From Caballeronia udeis (lineage in GTDB: Bacteria; Pseudomonadota; Gammaproteobacteria; Burkholderiales; Burkholderiaceae), in contig NZ_FCOK02000029.1 of NCBI RefSeq assembly GCF_001544555.2, positions 1-64,000 of the forward strand: a stretch of DNA of 64,000 nucleotides, read 5' to 3'. Below are positions 44,671 through 53,211 of the stretch, one piece after another. A program made the translations under genes and the position numbers. The number at the start of each line of letters is the position of its first letter. The stretch's first letter is position 1. The notes under the pieces are model-generated. The model did not search any database. It was not told where the DNA came from and saw only the letters and a list, made by a program, of their open reading frames with translations.

Positions 44671-46338
44671 ATGGACATCAAGAAACTGACGGCTGAACTG
44701 GCGGTATCGCAACAGATTGCCGCATCCGACCTGCGTGCGATCGCGGACTCTGGCTTTCGCGCCGTCGTCTGCAATCGCCCCGACGGCGAAGGTTCCGACC
44801 AGCCCAACTTTAGCGAGATCGAGGCGGCGGCCCGTGAACAGGGTATCGAGACCCACTACCTGCCAATCGAGTCCGGCAAGGTCGGCGATGGCGAGGCTGC
44901 ACAGTTCGGCGAACTGATGCAGGCACTGCCGAAGCCGGTGCTCGCCTATTGCCGCACCGGAATGCGTGCCGCGACGCTGTGGGCGCTGTCCGAAGCGCCG
45001 CGCCGGACACTGCCGGACATCATCGCCGCTGGCAAGGCAGCAGGCTATGACCTGTCCGCGCTGGCGCGACGTATTGCCAACGACGGCAAGGTGCCCGGCG
45101 AAGTCGCCGTGGCCAGTCATGACATTGTGATCATCGGCGCAGGCGCCGCCGGCGTGGCGGCAGCCGCGAGCCTGCTCGCGCGCGAGCGCAACCTCGACAT
45201 TGCCATCATCGACCCCGCCGACGTCCACTATTACCAGCCAGGTTGGACCATGGTCGGAGCCGGTGTGTTCGATCCCGAGACCACCGCCCGCGAGATGGCC
45301 GCCGTGCTCCCGCGCAAGGTGCACTGGATCAAGGCCGCGGTGGCTGCGTTCGAGCCGGAAAAGAATTCGGTTGTTCTCGAAGGATGCCGGGTGGTGAGCT
45401 ACAGGCAGCTCATCGTTTGTCCGGGACTGAAGCTGGACTGGCATGCTATCGACGGGTTGCCGGAAACCCTCGGACAGAATGGCGTGACGTCCAACTATCG
45501 CTACGATCTTGCGCCCTACACGTGGCAGCTCGTGCGCCAGCTCAAGGGCGGTCGCGCGCTGTTCACCCAGCCGCCGATGCCGATCAAATGCGCCGGGGCG
45601 CCGCAAAAGGCCATGTATCTGTCCTCGGATCACTGGCGGCGTTCAGGCCGGCTTGACCAAATAGATGTCCAGTTCTTCAATGCCGGGGCGGTGTTGTTCG
45701 GCGTGGCCGACTATGTCCCGGCATTGATGGAGTACGTCAAGCGTTACGACATCGCGTTGAACTTCGGCTTCAACCTGAGTGCGATAGACGGGCCGGCCAA
45801 GCGCGCGATTTTCAGGCGCACGCTCGAGAACGGCAGCGTGGAATCGGTGACCCGTGAGTTCGACATGATCCACGTGGTGCCGCCGCAGAAGGCCCCGGAC
45901 TTCATCCGCGTCAGCCCGCTGGCCGATAAGGCGGGCTGGGTCGACGTCGACCAGACGACGCTGCGCCACAAGACCTACTCAAACGTCTTTGCGCTCGGCG
46001 ATGCCGCGAACACGCCAAATGCGAAAACCGCCGCCGCTGCGCGCAAGCAGGCACCAGTCGTCGCCCACAACGTGCTTGCCGCCCTCGGGAAGGTCCGGGG
46101 CGAGGCAGCATACGACGGTTATGGATCATGCCCGCTGACCGTCGAACGCGGCAAGATCGTGCTCGCGGAATTCCTCTATGGCGGGAAGGTCGCGCCGACG
46201 CTGCCGACCTGGCTGATCGACGGTAAGCATCCGTCGCGCCTCGCGTGGTTGCTGAAGGAACGCATCCTGCCGCCGCTTTACTGGCAGGGGATGCTCAAGG
46301 GGCGCGAGTGGCTGGCGCGGCCTGAACTCGTGGGCTAA
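44671..46338 (+). CDS. sqr: DUF442 (rhodanese/phosphatase-like)-sulfide:quinone oxidoreductase fusion
   Basis: 555 residues. Residues 1-115 are a DUF442/TIGR01244-type domain with the CX5R loop CRTGMR (Cys94). From about 150 comes a type II SQR: FAD-binding IVIIGAGAAGVAAAASLL, PGWTMVGAGVF, catalytic-cysteine region PIKCAGAPQKAMYLSS (Cys307), VFALGDAANTPNAKTAAA, and a late Cys in GYGSCPLTVERGK. SQR oxidises H2S to sulfane sulfur and reduces quinone; the fused domain could accept or transfer the persulfide. Forms the operon pdo-sqr. Confidence 0.93.
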   Translation: MDIKKLTAELAVSQQIAASDLRAIADSGFRAVVCNRPDGEGSDQPNFSEIEAAAREQGIETHYLPIESGKVGDGEAAQFGELMQALPKPVLAYCRTGMRAATLWALSEAPRRTLPDIIAAGKAAGYDLSALARRIANDGKVPGEVAVASHDIVIIGAGAAGVAAAASLLARERNLDIAIIDPADVHYYQPGWTMVGAGVFDPETTAREMAAVLPRKVHWIKAAVAAFEPEKNSVVLEGCRVVSYRQLIVCPGLKLDWHAIDGLPETLGQNGVTSNYRYDLAPYTWQLVRQLKGGRALFTQPPMPIKCAGAPQKAMYLSSDHWRRSGRLDQIDVQFFNAGAVLFGVADYVPALMEYVKRYDIALNFGFNLSAIDGPAKRAIFRRTLENGSVESVTREFDMIHVVPPQKAPDFIRVSPLADKAGWVDVDQTTLRHKTYSNVFALGDAANTPNAKTAAAARKQAPVVAHNVLAALGKVRGEAAYDGYGSCPLTVERGKIVLAEFLYGGKVAPTLPTWLIDGKHPSRLAWLLKERILPPLYWQGMLKGREWLARPELVG

Positions 46339-46350
46339 CGGAAGAATATC

Positions 46351-46377
46351 GGTTTCATACCTTCAAGGTATGAAACC
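46351..46377. promoter_or_regulatory. Palindrome with ATAC-N7-GTAT core, LysR-type site before catB
   Basis: Two perfect 11-base arms (GGTTTCATACC at 46351-46361 and GGTATGAAACC at 46367-46377) around TTCAA. The core ATAC-N7-GTAT (46357-46371) equals the BenM/CatM-type LysR consensus used for muconate-responsive cat/ben control. It lies 70 bases before catB. It follows the sqr stop by only 12 bases and could also end the sulfide transcript, but there is no T-run after it. Confidence 0.65.
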
Positions 46378-46446
46378 AGTCGGAAGCGGTGTTGGACTTC
46401 ACGGGGTGTTCGTTTCTACCATGTGCGTTCCTGGAGGAAATGCACA

Positions 46447-47577
46447 ATGGCAGCAGCGGTAAGAATAGAAAGCGTGGAAACACTGCTGGTCGATGTTCCA
46501 ACCATCCGGCCGCACCGCCTGTCGGTCGCGACCATGAACTGCCAGACCCTGGTGCTGGTGCGGATTCGCTGCTCCGACGGCGTAAGCGGCATGGGCGAGG
46601 GCACGACCATTGGCGGGCTCGCGTATGGTGAGGAGAGTCCCGAGAGCATCAAGGTCAATATCGATACCTACTTCGCACCCTTGCTCAAAGGCCTGGATGC
46701 AACGCGGCCCGGTGCGGCCATGGCGAAGCTGCGCAAGCTGTTCCAGGGCAATCGTTTTGCGAAATGCGCGGTGGAAACGGCGCTCTTCGACGCCCAGGCC
46801 CAGCGGGTCGGCGTGCCGCTCTCCGAGTTGTTCGGCGGCCGCGTAACGGACTCCGTTGAAGTGGCATGGACGCTGGCGAGCGGCGATACACGGCGTGACA
46901 TCGATGAAGCGGAGCAGATGCTGGACCGGCGGCGGCATCGTGTGTTCAAGCTGAAAATTGGCTCCAATGCGGTGGCCGACGATGTAGCGCATGTCGTGGC
47001 AATCAAGAAAGCATTGGGCGAGCGTGGTGACGTACGCGTGGACGTGAACCAGGCGTGGAGCGAGCCGGACACTATCTGGGCGCTGCCGCGCTTCGCCGAC
47101 GCCGGTGTCAGTCTTGTCGAGCAACCCATAGCCGCCACCAACCACGCCGGCCTGAAGCGCCTTACCGACCTCGCCCGCGTGCCGGTCATGGCTGATGAAG
47201 CGCTGCATGGCCCAGCCGATGCATTCGCGCTGGCGAGCAACCGTTGCGCCGATGTCTTCGCCGTCAAGATTGCCCAGTCCGGCGGACTGCTGGGCGCGGC
47301 AAGCGTTGCATCCATCGCGCTCGCGGCCTCTATCGATCTGTATGGCGGCACGATGCTGGAGGGGGCGATCGGCACGATTGCGTCGGCGCAATTGTTCAGC
47401 ACGTTCAGCACGTTGAAGTGGGGATCGGAGTTGTTCGGTCCGCTGTTGCTGACCGAGGAAATCCTCACGGAACCCCTGCGTTACGAAGACTTTTCGCTGC
47501 ACTTGCCGCAAGGCCCGGGTCTGGGCATCACGCTCGACTGGGAACGTATCGAACGACTGCGGCGTGACCCGCACTGA
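46447..47577 (+). CDS. catB: Muconate cycloisomerase
   Basis: 376 residues, enolase superfamily (MLE subgroup). It converts cis,cis-muconate to muconolactone in the ortho-cleavage branch of the beta-ketoadipate pathway. Visible: the KLKIG lysine motif (HRVFKLKIGS), metal ligands in VDVNQAW, LVEQPI and ADEAL, and the VKIAQSGG lysine. ATG 46447 follows GGAGG at 46433-46437. catA follows 43 bases later. Chloromuconate cycloisomerase is similar; the pairing with CatA favours CatB. Confidence 0.93.
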   Translation: MAAAVRIESVETLLVDVPTIRPHRLSVATMNCQTLVLVRIRCSDGVSGMGEGTTIGGLAYGEESPESIKVNIDTYFAPLLKGLDATRPGAAMAKLRKLFQGNRFAKCAVETALFDAQAQRVGVPLSELFGGRVTDSVEVAWTLASGDTRRDIDEAEQMLDRRRHRVFKLKIGSNAVADDVAHVVAIKKALGERGDVRVDVNQAWSEPDTIWALPRFADAGVSLVEQPIAATNHAGLKRLTDLARVPVMADEALHGPADAFALASNRCADVFAVKIAQSGGLLGAASVASIALAASIDLYGGTMLEGAIGTIASAQLFSTFSTLKWGSELFGPLLLTEEILTEPLRYEDFSLHLPQGPGLGITLDWERIERLRRDPH

Positions 47578-47620
47578 TCCACGCTACCCGCACCGACCCA
47601 CATGACACACGGAGACGAAC

Positions 47621-48529
47621 ATGAACCACCAGGCTATCGACGCGCTGCTCAAGACCATTAACGACAGCGCCACCAGCGAGGGCAACGCGCGCACGAAGGT
47701 GATCGTGAATCGTGTTCTGCGAGACCTGTTTTATACGATCGAAGACCTCGATGTGCAACCCGATGAATTCTGGACTGCGCTCAACTACCTTGGCGAAGCG
47801 GGCAAGAGCGGAGAGCTTGGACTGCTTGCCGCGGGCTTGGGCTTCGAGCATTTCCTCGACTTGCGGATGGACGAGGCAGAGGCAAAGGCGGGAATAGAAG
47901 GTGGCACACCGCGCACGATCGAGGGGCCGTTGTATGTGGCCGGCGCACCCGAGTCTGTCGGGCATGCGCGGCTGGACGACGGCACCGATCCGGGCGAAAC
48001 GCTCGTGATGCGCGGGCGGGTGATTGGCGAAGACGGCACGCCTGTGAAGGATGCGCTGGTCGAGGTGTGGCACGCCAATCATCTGGGCAACTATTCGTAC
48101 TTCGACGCCTCGCAACCGGCCTTCAATCTGCGTCGAACCATTCGTACCGATAGCGCCGGCAACTATAGTTTTACGAGCGTCGTACCGGTGGGCTACAGCG
48201 TGCCGCCTGCAGGCAAGACCCAGCAATTACTCGATCAGCTGGGCCGTCATGGCCATCGTCCCGCGCATATCCACTTCTTTGTCTCGGCGCCGGGTTATCG
48301 CAAGCTGACGACGCAGATCAACATCGACGGCGATCCGTACCTGTGGGACGACTTCGCGTTCGCTACGCGCGACGGTCTGGTGCCCGAGCTGAAGAAGGCA
48401 GAGGGAGCGGCAGGCAAGCCGTATGGCGTCGAGGGCCAATTCGTGCTGATCGACTTCGACTTCACGCTCTTCAAGCAACGCGATGATGTGAAGAGCACGG
48501 AGGTTGAACGCGTGCGCGCAGGAGCCTGA
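47621..48529 (+). CDS. catA: Catechol 1,2-dioxygenase
   Basis: 302 residues, intradiol Fe(III) dioxygenase cleaving catechol to cis,cis-muconate. N-terminal helical linker domain; Fe ligands are Tyr in GNYSYFD, Tyr in PVGYSVP, and two His in GHRPAHIHFF. The IEGPLYVAGAP motif is typical. catC (muconolactone isomerase) is not downstream, so the pathway must be completed elsewhere. Confidence 0.95.
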   Translation: MNHQAIDALLKTINDSATSEGNARTKVIVNRVLRDLFYTIEDLDVQPDEFWTALNYLGEAGKSGELGLLAAGLGFEHFLDLRMDEAEAKAGIEGGTPRTIEGPLYVAGAPESVGHARLDDGTDPGETLVMRGRVIGEDGTPVKDALVEVWHANHLGNYSYFDASQPAFNLRRTIRTDSAGNYSFTSVVPVGYSVPPAGKTQQLLDQLGRHGHRPAHIHFFVSAPGYRKLTTQINIDGDPYLWDDFAFATRDGLVPELKKAEGAAGKPYGVEGQFVLIDFDFTLFKQRDDVKSTEVERVRAGA

Positions 48530-48707
48530 TAGTCGGGAAGGCAACACGGCTGGTTTGCGGCTCACTTGCGGCTTACTTGCGGCTTACCCTCGCCATGCGG
48601 TTGGATCACTCGATCCGACCGCACCCAAATGATTTCATGTCTGCCGCCAGGCGTTGAATGCGCCATTAAAACACCGGCCCATTCAACAGAACAGCCGGGC
48701 GATCAAT
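48530..48707. other. Convergent intergenic, nothing identified
   Basis: About 180 bases between catA and the second anti-sigma gene, with tandem GGCTTACTTGCGG/GGCTCACTTGCGG-like words just after the catA stop (about 48556-48585). No catC. Confidence 0.35.
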
Positions 48708-49709
48708 TTATTCCACGCCAGCCACGACCAACGAGCGGGACCCGGGAGCCACGTCTGACGACGCCAGGGCGCCTTCTACCGGCGACGAGTTTTCGCGGCT
48801 GAACAGCGGGGCGGTCCCGCCTGCCGATATCTGCTTGCCCAGCGCCGTCAGGTCGACACCTTGCGGCTGACCGATCAACGCGTAGCCCAAATTCGTCTGC
48901 CGCCATGTGACAACGGTCATGGCGTCGACACGCTGGTCAGCCACCGCGGCATCGGGCTTGACCTCCTTCATCACGCACAGCGCAATGGGCGCGCCTTTCT
49001 CGGGCAGGTAGACAATTTGCACGAGCGGTTTGTTGTTGAAGCGCAGGCGCTGCACCCGCTTGAAGGTGAGGCCGGCCGCGCTCAAGTCGGGAATGCGCAG
49101 TGCGAGACCATCGTCCTGACGAATTTCCTTGACGGTCTTGATCGACAGGCCGGCGTCAGGGGCAACGTTCGCGAGGGTCTCGCGGGAATAGAGCTGCTGA
49201 TAGCTGGCCGCCGCCATCACCCACGGCGACACGCCCGTGCCGACCGATGCAAGCGAAGCGCCGGTATTCGATGCCGGCCCCATGCCAGGGCCCAGGCGAA
49301 GCACCAGTCCACAGGCAAAAGCGCCGGCCAGGAAAGCGACCCCGAGCCACGCCGGCGCAACGCGCAGCCGCGAGCGGATGGTTGAGGAGGATGCACCGCC
49401 CGGCGCACGGGGAACGACGGGGTCGTTGACGCTGGTGTCCGGACCCGCATTGGGACCGGCGGCGGACTGGGCCGCCTTTGTCTTCGCCGCGCGTGCCATC
49501 TCTTCGATCTTCCCGCTAAGGCTGGCCGGCACCGGTGGCAGCTTTTGCGCGGCGAACGCATCGCGGTACGGTAGCCGCGATGCCTGCAACAGCGCGACGC
49601 GCTCCGCCACGTCGGGAGACGTGCGCAGTTCGCGCTCCACCTCCTCGCGTTGGTGTGGCGGCAGTTCACCGTCCACGTAGGCCATTAGCAGGATATCGTC
49701 CGATTTCAT
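48708..49709 (-). CDS. Anti-sigma factor, second paralogue
   Basis: 333 residues. N-terminal cytosolic anti-sigma domain starting MKSDDILLMAYVDGELPPHQ (no HxxxCxxC zinc motif), one TM helix (AWLGVAFLAGAFACGLVLRL) and a periplasmic C-terminal domain with FNNKPLVQIVYLPEKG. Clearly paralogous to the gene upstream; that one is coupled to the sigma factor and this one follows after a 215-base gap. Presumed role: membrane-bound inhibition of an ECF sigma factor released by an envelope signal. Confidence 0.85.
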   Translation of the reverse strand: MKSDDILLMAYVDGELPPHQREEVERELRTSPDVAERVALLQASRLPYRDAFAAQKLPPVPASLSGKIEEMARAAKTKAAQSAAGPNAGPDTSVNDPVVPRAPGGASSSTIRSRLRVAPAWLGVAFLAGAFACGLVLRLGPGMGPASNTGASLASVGTGVSPWVMAAASYQQLYSRETLANVAPDAGLSIKTVKEIRQDDGLALRIPDLSAAGLTFKRVQRLRFNNKPLVQIVYLPEKGAPIALCVMKEVKPDAAVADQRVDAMTVVTWRQTNLGYALIGQPQGVDLTALGKQISAGGTAPLFSRENSSPVEGALASSDVAPGSRSLVVAGVE

Positions 49710-49924
49710 AAGACCAGGCAGTTACTTTCGCTGATGATTAAATTCTCGCTTTGTCTCGTGCGCCGATCTCCGGACCCCGGACCGCTAGTGTGCCGCTAAA
49801 CGACTGTCGCAATTCACGATGCCAGAACCGGTGACAATCGATCAATCAAGCTTGTCACAAGTGTATCTGCGATCGCCGGTGAGCGGCGGACCTGTGTTTC
49901 GTGCTTCGACGCTTGAGGCATTGC
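49710..49924. other. Gap between the two anti-sigma genes
   Basis: About 215 bases with no gene. Long enough for a separate promoter for the second anti-sigma copy; no ECF-type promoter was identified by eye. Confidence 0.35.
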
Positions 49925-50848
49925 TTACCCCGTTGGCGTGGGCACACCCGATGTCGCATCGCCAAATAACTGATCAACCTCGCGGTTCGAAATACGCTTG
50001 CCGAGCGCGTCCAGATCGACGCCTTCGGTCTTGCCGATCAACACATAGCTAAGTTCCGCTTGCCGCCATGTAACCACGTGCATGGCGTCAACCACCTGTG
50101 AAGCAATCGCCTGATCCGCCTTCGCTCCCTTCGTGACGCATAGCGCGACAGGAGGCCCTTTCTCCGGCAGATAAACAATCTGCACCAGCGGCTTGTTATT
50201 GAAATTCAGGCGGCGCACCGCCTTGAAAGTCAGGCCGGCGCTCCTTAGATCGGGGATGCGCAACGCGAGGCCATCATCACGATGAATGTCATCGACTATT
50301 TTTGACGTCGCTGCCGGATTCTCGTCGGCGTAAGCCACCGTGTCGCGCGTGTAAAGCTGCTGATAGCCAACCGCAGCAGTTACCCATGGCGAGACGCCGG
50401 TGCTTGCCATGGCGGCGGTGCCGGAATTCGGCATGCCCGGGTTGAGGGGAGGTAACGTTCCGGGCCGTAAAAAGAGTCCCCCGACAAACGCGCCCGCGGC
50501 ACACGCCGCCGCAAGCCATGTGGGAACCGCGCGCAGACGTGATCGAACCGGTACGGAGGCGGAGGTAACGGAGGGCGTCGGGACAGACGGGTCGTTTGCG
50601 CCCGGAGCCAAGTTCCTTGCGCTATGTGCACGGGCCATCGCTTCGATCTTCCGCGTAAGCGACTCGGGTACCGGTGGCAATTTTTGCGTAGCGAACGCGG
50701 CCTTATAGTCGAGACGCGACGCTTGCAGCAGTCTCACCAACTCTGCGGCTTCAGATGATGCGCGGATCTGCATCTCGACTTCCTGGCTCTCGTGGGGAGC
50801 CAGTTCGCCGTCTACATAGGCCATGAGCATGAGGTCGCCGGTTTTCAT
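49925..50848 (-). CDS. Anti-sigma factor, first paralogue (sigma-coupled)
   Basis: 307 residues: MKTGDLMLMAYVDGELAPHE..., one TM helix (VPTWLAAACAAGAFVGGLFL), and a periplasmic domain ending SNREVDQLFGDATSG. The start overlaps the sigma stop (ATGA), the classical arrangement for a cognate anti-sigma. The N-terminal 75 residues and the FNNKPLVQIVYLPEKG region are near-identical in layout to the neighbour at 48.7 kb, indicating tandem duplication. Confidence 0.87.
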   Translation of the reverse strand: MKTGDLMLMAYVDGELAPHESQEVEMQIRASSEAAELVRLLQASRLDYKAAFATQKLPPVPESLTRKIEAMARAHSARNLAPGANDPSVPTPSVTSASVPVRSRLRAVPTWLAAACAAGAFVGGLFLRPGTLPPLNPGMPNSGTAAMASTGVSPWVTAAVGYQQLYTRDTVAYADENPAATSKIVDDIHRDDGLALRIPDLRSAGLTFKAVRRLNFNNKPLVQIVYLPEKGPPVALCVTKGAKADQAIASQVVDAMHVVTWRQAELSYVLIGKTEGVDLDALGKRISNREVDQLFGDATSGVPTPTG

Positions 50849-51408
50849 GCTATGGAGTCCTTGCGCGTTGCCGAAGCCCTGGGTTTCGGATCAGGCGTGC
50901 CGAACAACGCGCCGACGGCTTGCCGCGCGCGCGAGAGCCGGCTCATGATGGTGCCGATGGGCACTTCCAGAACATCTGCCGCTTCCTGATAGCTCAAGCC
51001 TTCAACCGCAACCAGCAACATGACCACCCGCTGCGCTTCGGGCAGCCGTTCAACGGCGCTGATGATCTGGCCATGCATGAGCAGGGTTTCCGGGCCTTTG
51101 TCGACGGGGTCGGCGACGTTTTCCAGGAAGTCGTCGTCCCATTCCATGCTGGAGCGCTTGCGTACGCTGCGCGCTCGCAGCTCATTGATCCAGGTGGAAT
51201 GGACAATTGAGAACATCCAGCTTAGCGGGGATGTGTCGGGCTGCAATTGATGCGCTCGCTCAAGCGCCCGCACGCAGGCTCGCTGGACGAGGTCCTCCGC
51301 GTCATGCTGATCGCCTGAAATGCGAAGAGCGAATGCCCATAGCCGCGGCAGCATCTCGGGAAGCATGCCTGGTAAGTCTGCGCCGTCCATTGAACGAATG
51401 TCTCCCAT
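50845..51408 (-). CDS. ECF-type RNA polymerase sigma factor
   Basis: 187 residues. Sigma-70 region 2 (LWAFALRISGDQHDAEDLVQ, then PLSWMFSIVHSTWINELR) and region 4 (SAVERLPEAQRVVMLLV, then GLSYQEAADVLEVPIGTIMSRLSRAR). It directs RNA polymerase to a small regulon, held inactive by the coupled anti-sigma. The inducing signal is unknown. Confidence 0.93.
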   Translation of the reverse strand: MGDIRSMDGADLPGMLPEMLPRLWAFALRISGDQHDAEDLVQRACVRALERAHQLQPDTSPLSWMFSIVHSTWINELRARSVRKRSSMEWDDDFLENVADPVDKGPETLLMHGQIISAVERLPEAQRVVMLLVAVEGLSYQEAADVLEVPIGTIMSRLSRARQAVGALFGTPDPKPRASATRKDSIA

Positions 51409-51789
51409 GATCCCTGTGTTTGCTCAAGTGCCGCGTGCCACGCTTTGCATCCGCCCGATAGTTTAGCGTGGGGCGAAACGTGCCGCTTGACGACATGGGG
51501 TGGCGTTGGGCAAGTCAAAGGGTGAGTAAGCATTCAGTAAGGGAGTTGCGCCTGTGGCAAAGCCACAGGAATCGCGAGCCAACCGTGCGGGGATCGACGT
51601 TGCCCACTATTTTTCCGAGGACCCGGGGACGCACTGAGCGTCCCTTCCAAAGGCCCGTGTACAGGGGCGACTTAATTAAAATTGATTATATTTGTCGATT
51701 ACTTTGATCAGGCTGTCACCCTAGGCATATCGGCGATCAACCGTGGTTGATCGCCGCATCGGATCATAAGCGTAACGCGACACACGGCA
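51409..51789. promoter_or_regulatory. Intergenic: sigma-factor promoter and oxygenase 3' end
   Basis: About 380 bases. It contains a perfect hairpin at 51732-51755 (arms GGCGATCAACC and GGTTGATCGCC, 2-base loop) directly after the Rieske gene stop on the - strand, probably ending that transcript although no T-run follows. The sigma-factor promoter must lie in the left part (51409-51530); I could not fix it. Confidence 0.45.
51732..51755 (-). terminator. Hairpin after Rieske oxygenase gene
   Basis: 11-base perfect stem with a GT loop, 35 bases after the oxygenase stop codon. The downstream side lacks a U-tract, so termination may be weak or Rho-assisted. Confidence 0.5.
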
Positions 51790-53043
51790 TCAGATGCCAT
51801 GCGCCTCCAGCCGCGCCGCGTACCAGCGTGAAAACCGTTCCAGATACGACTCGGTGAAAGGCGAGAACGGTCCGGGCCGGTAGCCCGGGTCCTGCGTGCC
51901 CTGGTGATTGATCGAGACGAGGCGCGCGTCCTGCGCATTGGTCGCTTGCCATACCTCAATCAGGTCGGACAGCGCGTAGTCAACGCCCTCGATCGCATCC
52001 TCGTGAACGAGCCATTTGGTTCGCACCAGCGTTCGATCGGGCGCGAGCGGGATGAGGTACGAGATAACCGCATGGTCGCTCATGAAGTGCGACCACGAGT
52101 TGTGCGTCCACAAATGCGTATCGCCAAGATCGCGGCGCGTGTTGTCACCTAGCAGCCGGGTGCTGGCGACCTTCGTATTCATTGTTTGCGACTCGCCGTT
52201 GCCGGCAATGACGAGGCGCTGCGTCCGGAACAGTGTGGCTACATCATCCAACCGCTCCACTGCTTCGCTCAGCAGCCCGTCCTTCTTCCAACTCTCCAGG
52301 GAAGCCGCGTTACGCGCACGATATTCAGCGAGTGCGCGCTCCGATTCTTCGCTTAGCCCATCCGGGCAGAAGCCGAAATCTTCGGCCAGGAACGACACAG
52401 TGAGCTCGGGATGCGTCGCGCCGCAGTGGTAGCACTCGCGGTTGTTTTCGATTGCGAGCTTCCAGTTGCCGTTTTCAATGATGTCCGTCTCGTGGGCAAT
52501 TTTCGTGCGCTCCAGATCGAACGGCGTGAGGCGGGGAGTCATGATTTCGTCGAACGCAGCGATGTCCGCGGGCGCTTCGTCGTGCAGGCACACAAAGATC
52601 AACCCGCCTATCACGCGTATAGGGACGGGCATCAGGCTGCGGCAGGTCGGATCGAAATCCTGCCCCATATGCGTGGCATGTTTAAGATCGCCGTCGAGGC
52701 CGTAGGTCCACTGATGGTAGGGACACACGAGCATTCCCACGGAGCCCTTGCCTTGCACGCGCAGACGCGCGCCGCGATGACGGCACACGTTCCGGTACGC
52801 TCGAATGACGTTGTCGTCGTCACGGAGAATGATGATCGAGGCGCGGCCGATATCGACTGCAGAGATATCGCCGGGCTCGCGTATATCGGCGGTGACACCC
52901 GCCATGATCCAATGCTTGTGGAAGAAGATATCGACGTCGTTCTCAAAGACGTCCTGCCGGCCGAACAGCGCGCCGGGCATGCCGTGACCTGAAGCCCGAC
53001 TGCGAAACAAAGCGCCGTGCGTAGTGCCATTGATGCTCGACAT
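51790..53043 (-). CDS. Rieske non-heme iron oxygenase, GbcA/CntA (quaternary-amine monooxygenase)-like
   Basis: 417 residues. Rieske cluster C87-R-H89 ... C107-P-Y-H110. Mononuclear Fe site in ENNRECYHCGATH (Glu203, His206, His211) and an Asp in ATNAQDARL near the C-terminus. The E-x2-H-x4-H pattern, with Glu instead of the usual bridging Asp, is characteristic of carnitine monooxygenase CntA (Glu205/His208/His213) and relatives acting on betaines. So hydroxylation/C-N cleavage of a quaternary amine is a reasonable guess, but the substrate is unproven. No reductase gene is adjacent. ATG 53043 has AAGGA 7 bases upstream. An inverted 52-bp copy of its promoter block precedes the ABC operon. Confidence 0.88.
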   Translation of the reverse strand: MSSINGTTHGALFRSRASGHGMPGALFGRQDVFENDVDIFFHKHWIMAGVTADIREPGDISAVDIGRASIIILRDDDNVIRAYRNVCRHRGARLRVQGKGSVGMLVCPYHQWTYGLDGDLKHATHMGQDFDPTCRSLMPVPIRVIGGLIFVCLHDEAPADIAAFDEIMTPRLTPFDLERTKIAHETDIIENGNWKLAIENNRECYHCGATHPELTVSFLAEDFGFCPDGLSEESERALAEYRARNAASLESWKKDGLLSEAVERLDDVATLFRTQRLVIAGNGESQTMNTKVASTRLLGDNTRRDLGDTHLWTHNSWSHFMSDHAVISYLIPLAPDRTLVRTKWLVHEDAIEGVDYALSDLIEVWQATNAQDARLVSINHQGTQDPGYRPGPFSPFTESYLERFSRWYAARLEAHGI

Positions 53044-53128
53044 CCGCTGGTCCTTATCAGATTGCCTACGTTGCCAGGCGCGACCTGAGTCGCGAGGTGA
53101 ACGGAGTATCGATAGGCCAATTCCAACC

Positions 53129-53180
53129 GTCAACGCGCTTTATTTTCCCGCTCGCATAACAATAAGTAATGGGAGCGGCG
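53129..53180 (-). repeat. 52-bp promoter-proximal block, copy A (before Rieske gene)
   Basis: Read on the - strand, this block matches 54187-54238 (+) at 44 of 52 positions; the best-conserved part is TTGTTATGCGAGCG, then GAAAATAAAG, then GCGTTGAC. Its end is about 85 bases from the oxygenase start. Together with copy B it flanks the LysR gene, pointing to a shared operator/promoter. Confidence 0.75.
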
Positions 53181-53211
53181 GCAGCGGTGCGTTACCGAAG
53201 ACGCCTTCGCT

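Noticed and set aside
46399..47574. 391-codon open frame on the - strand
   Set aside because: Antisense of catB.
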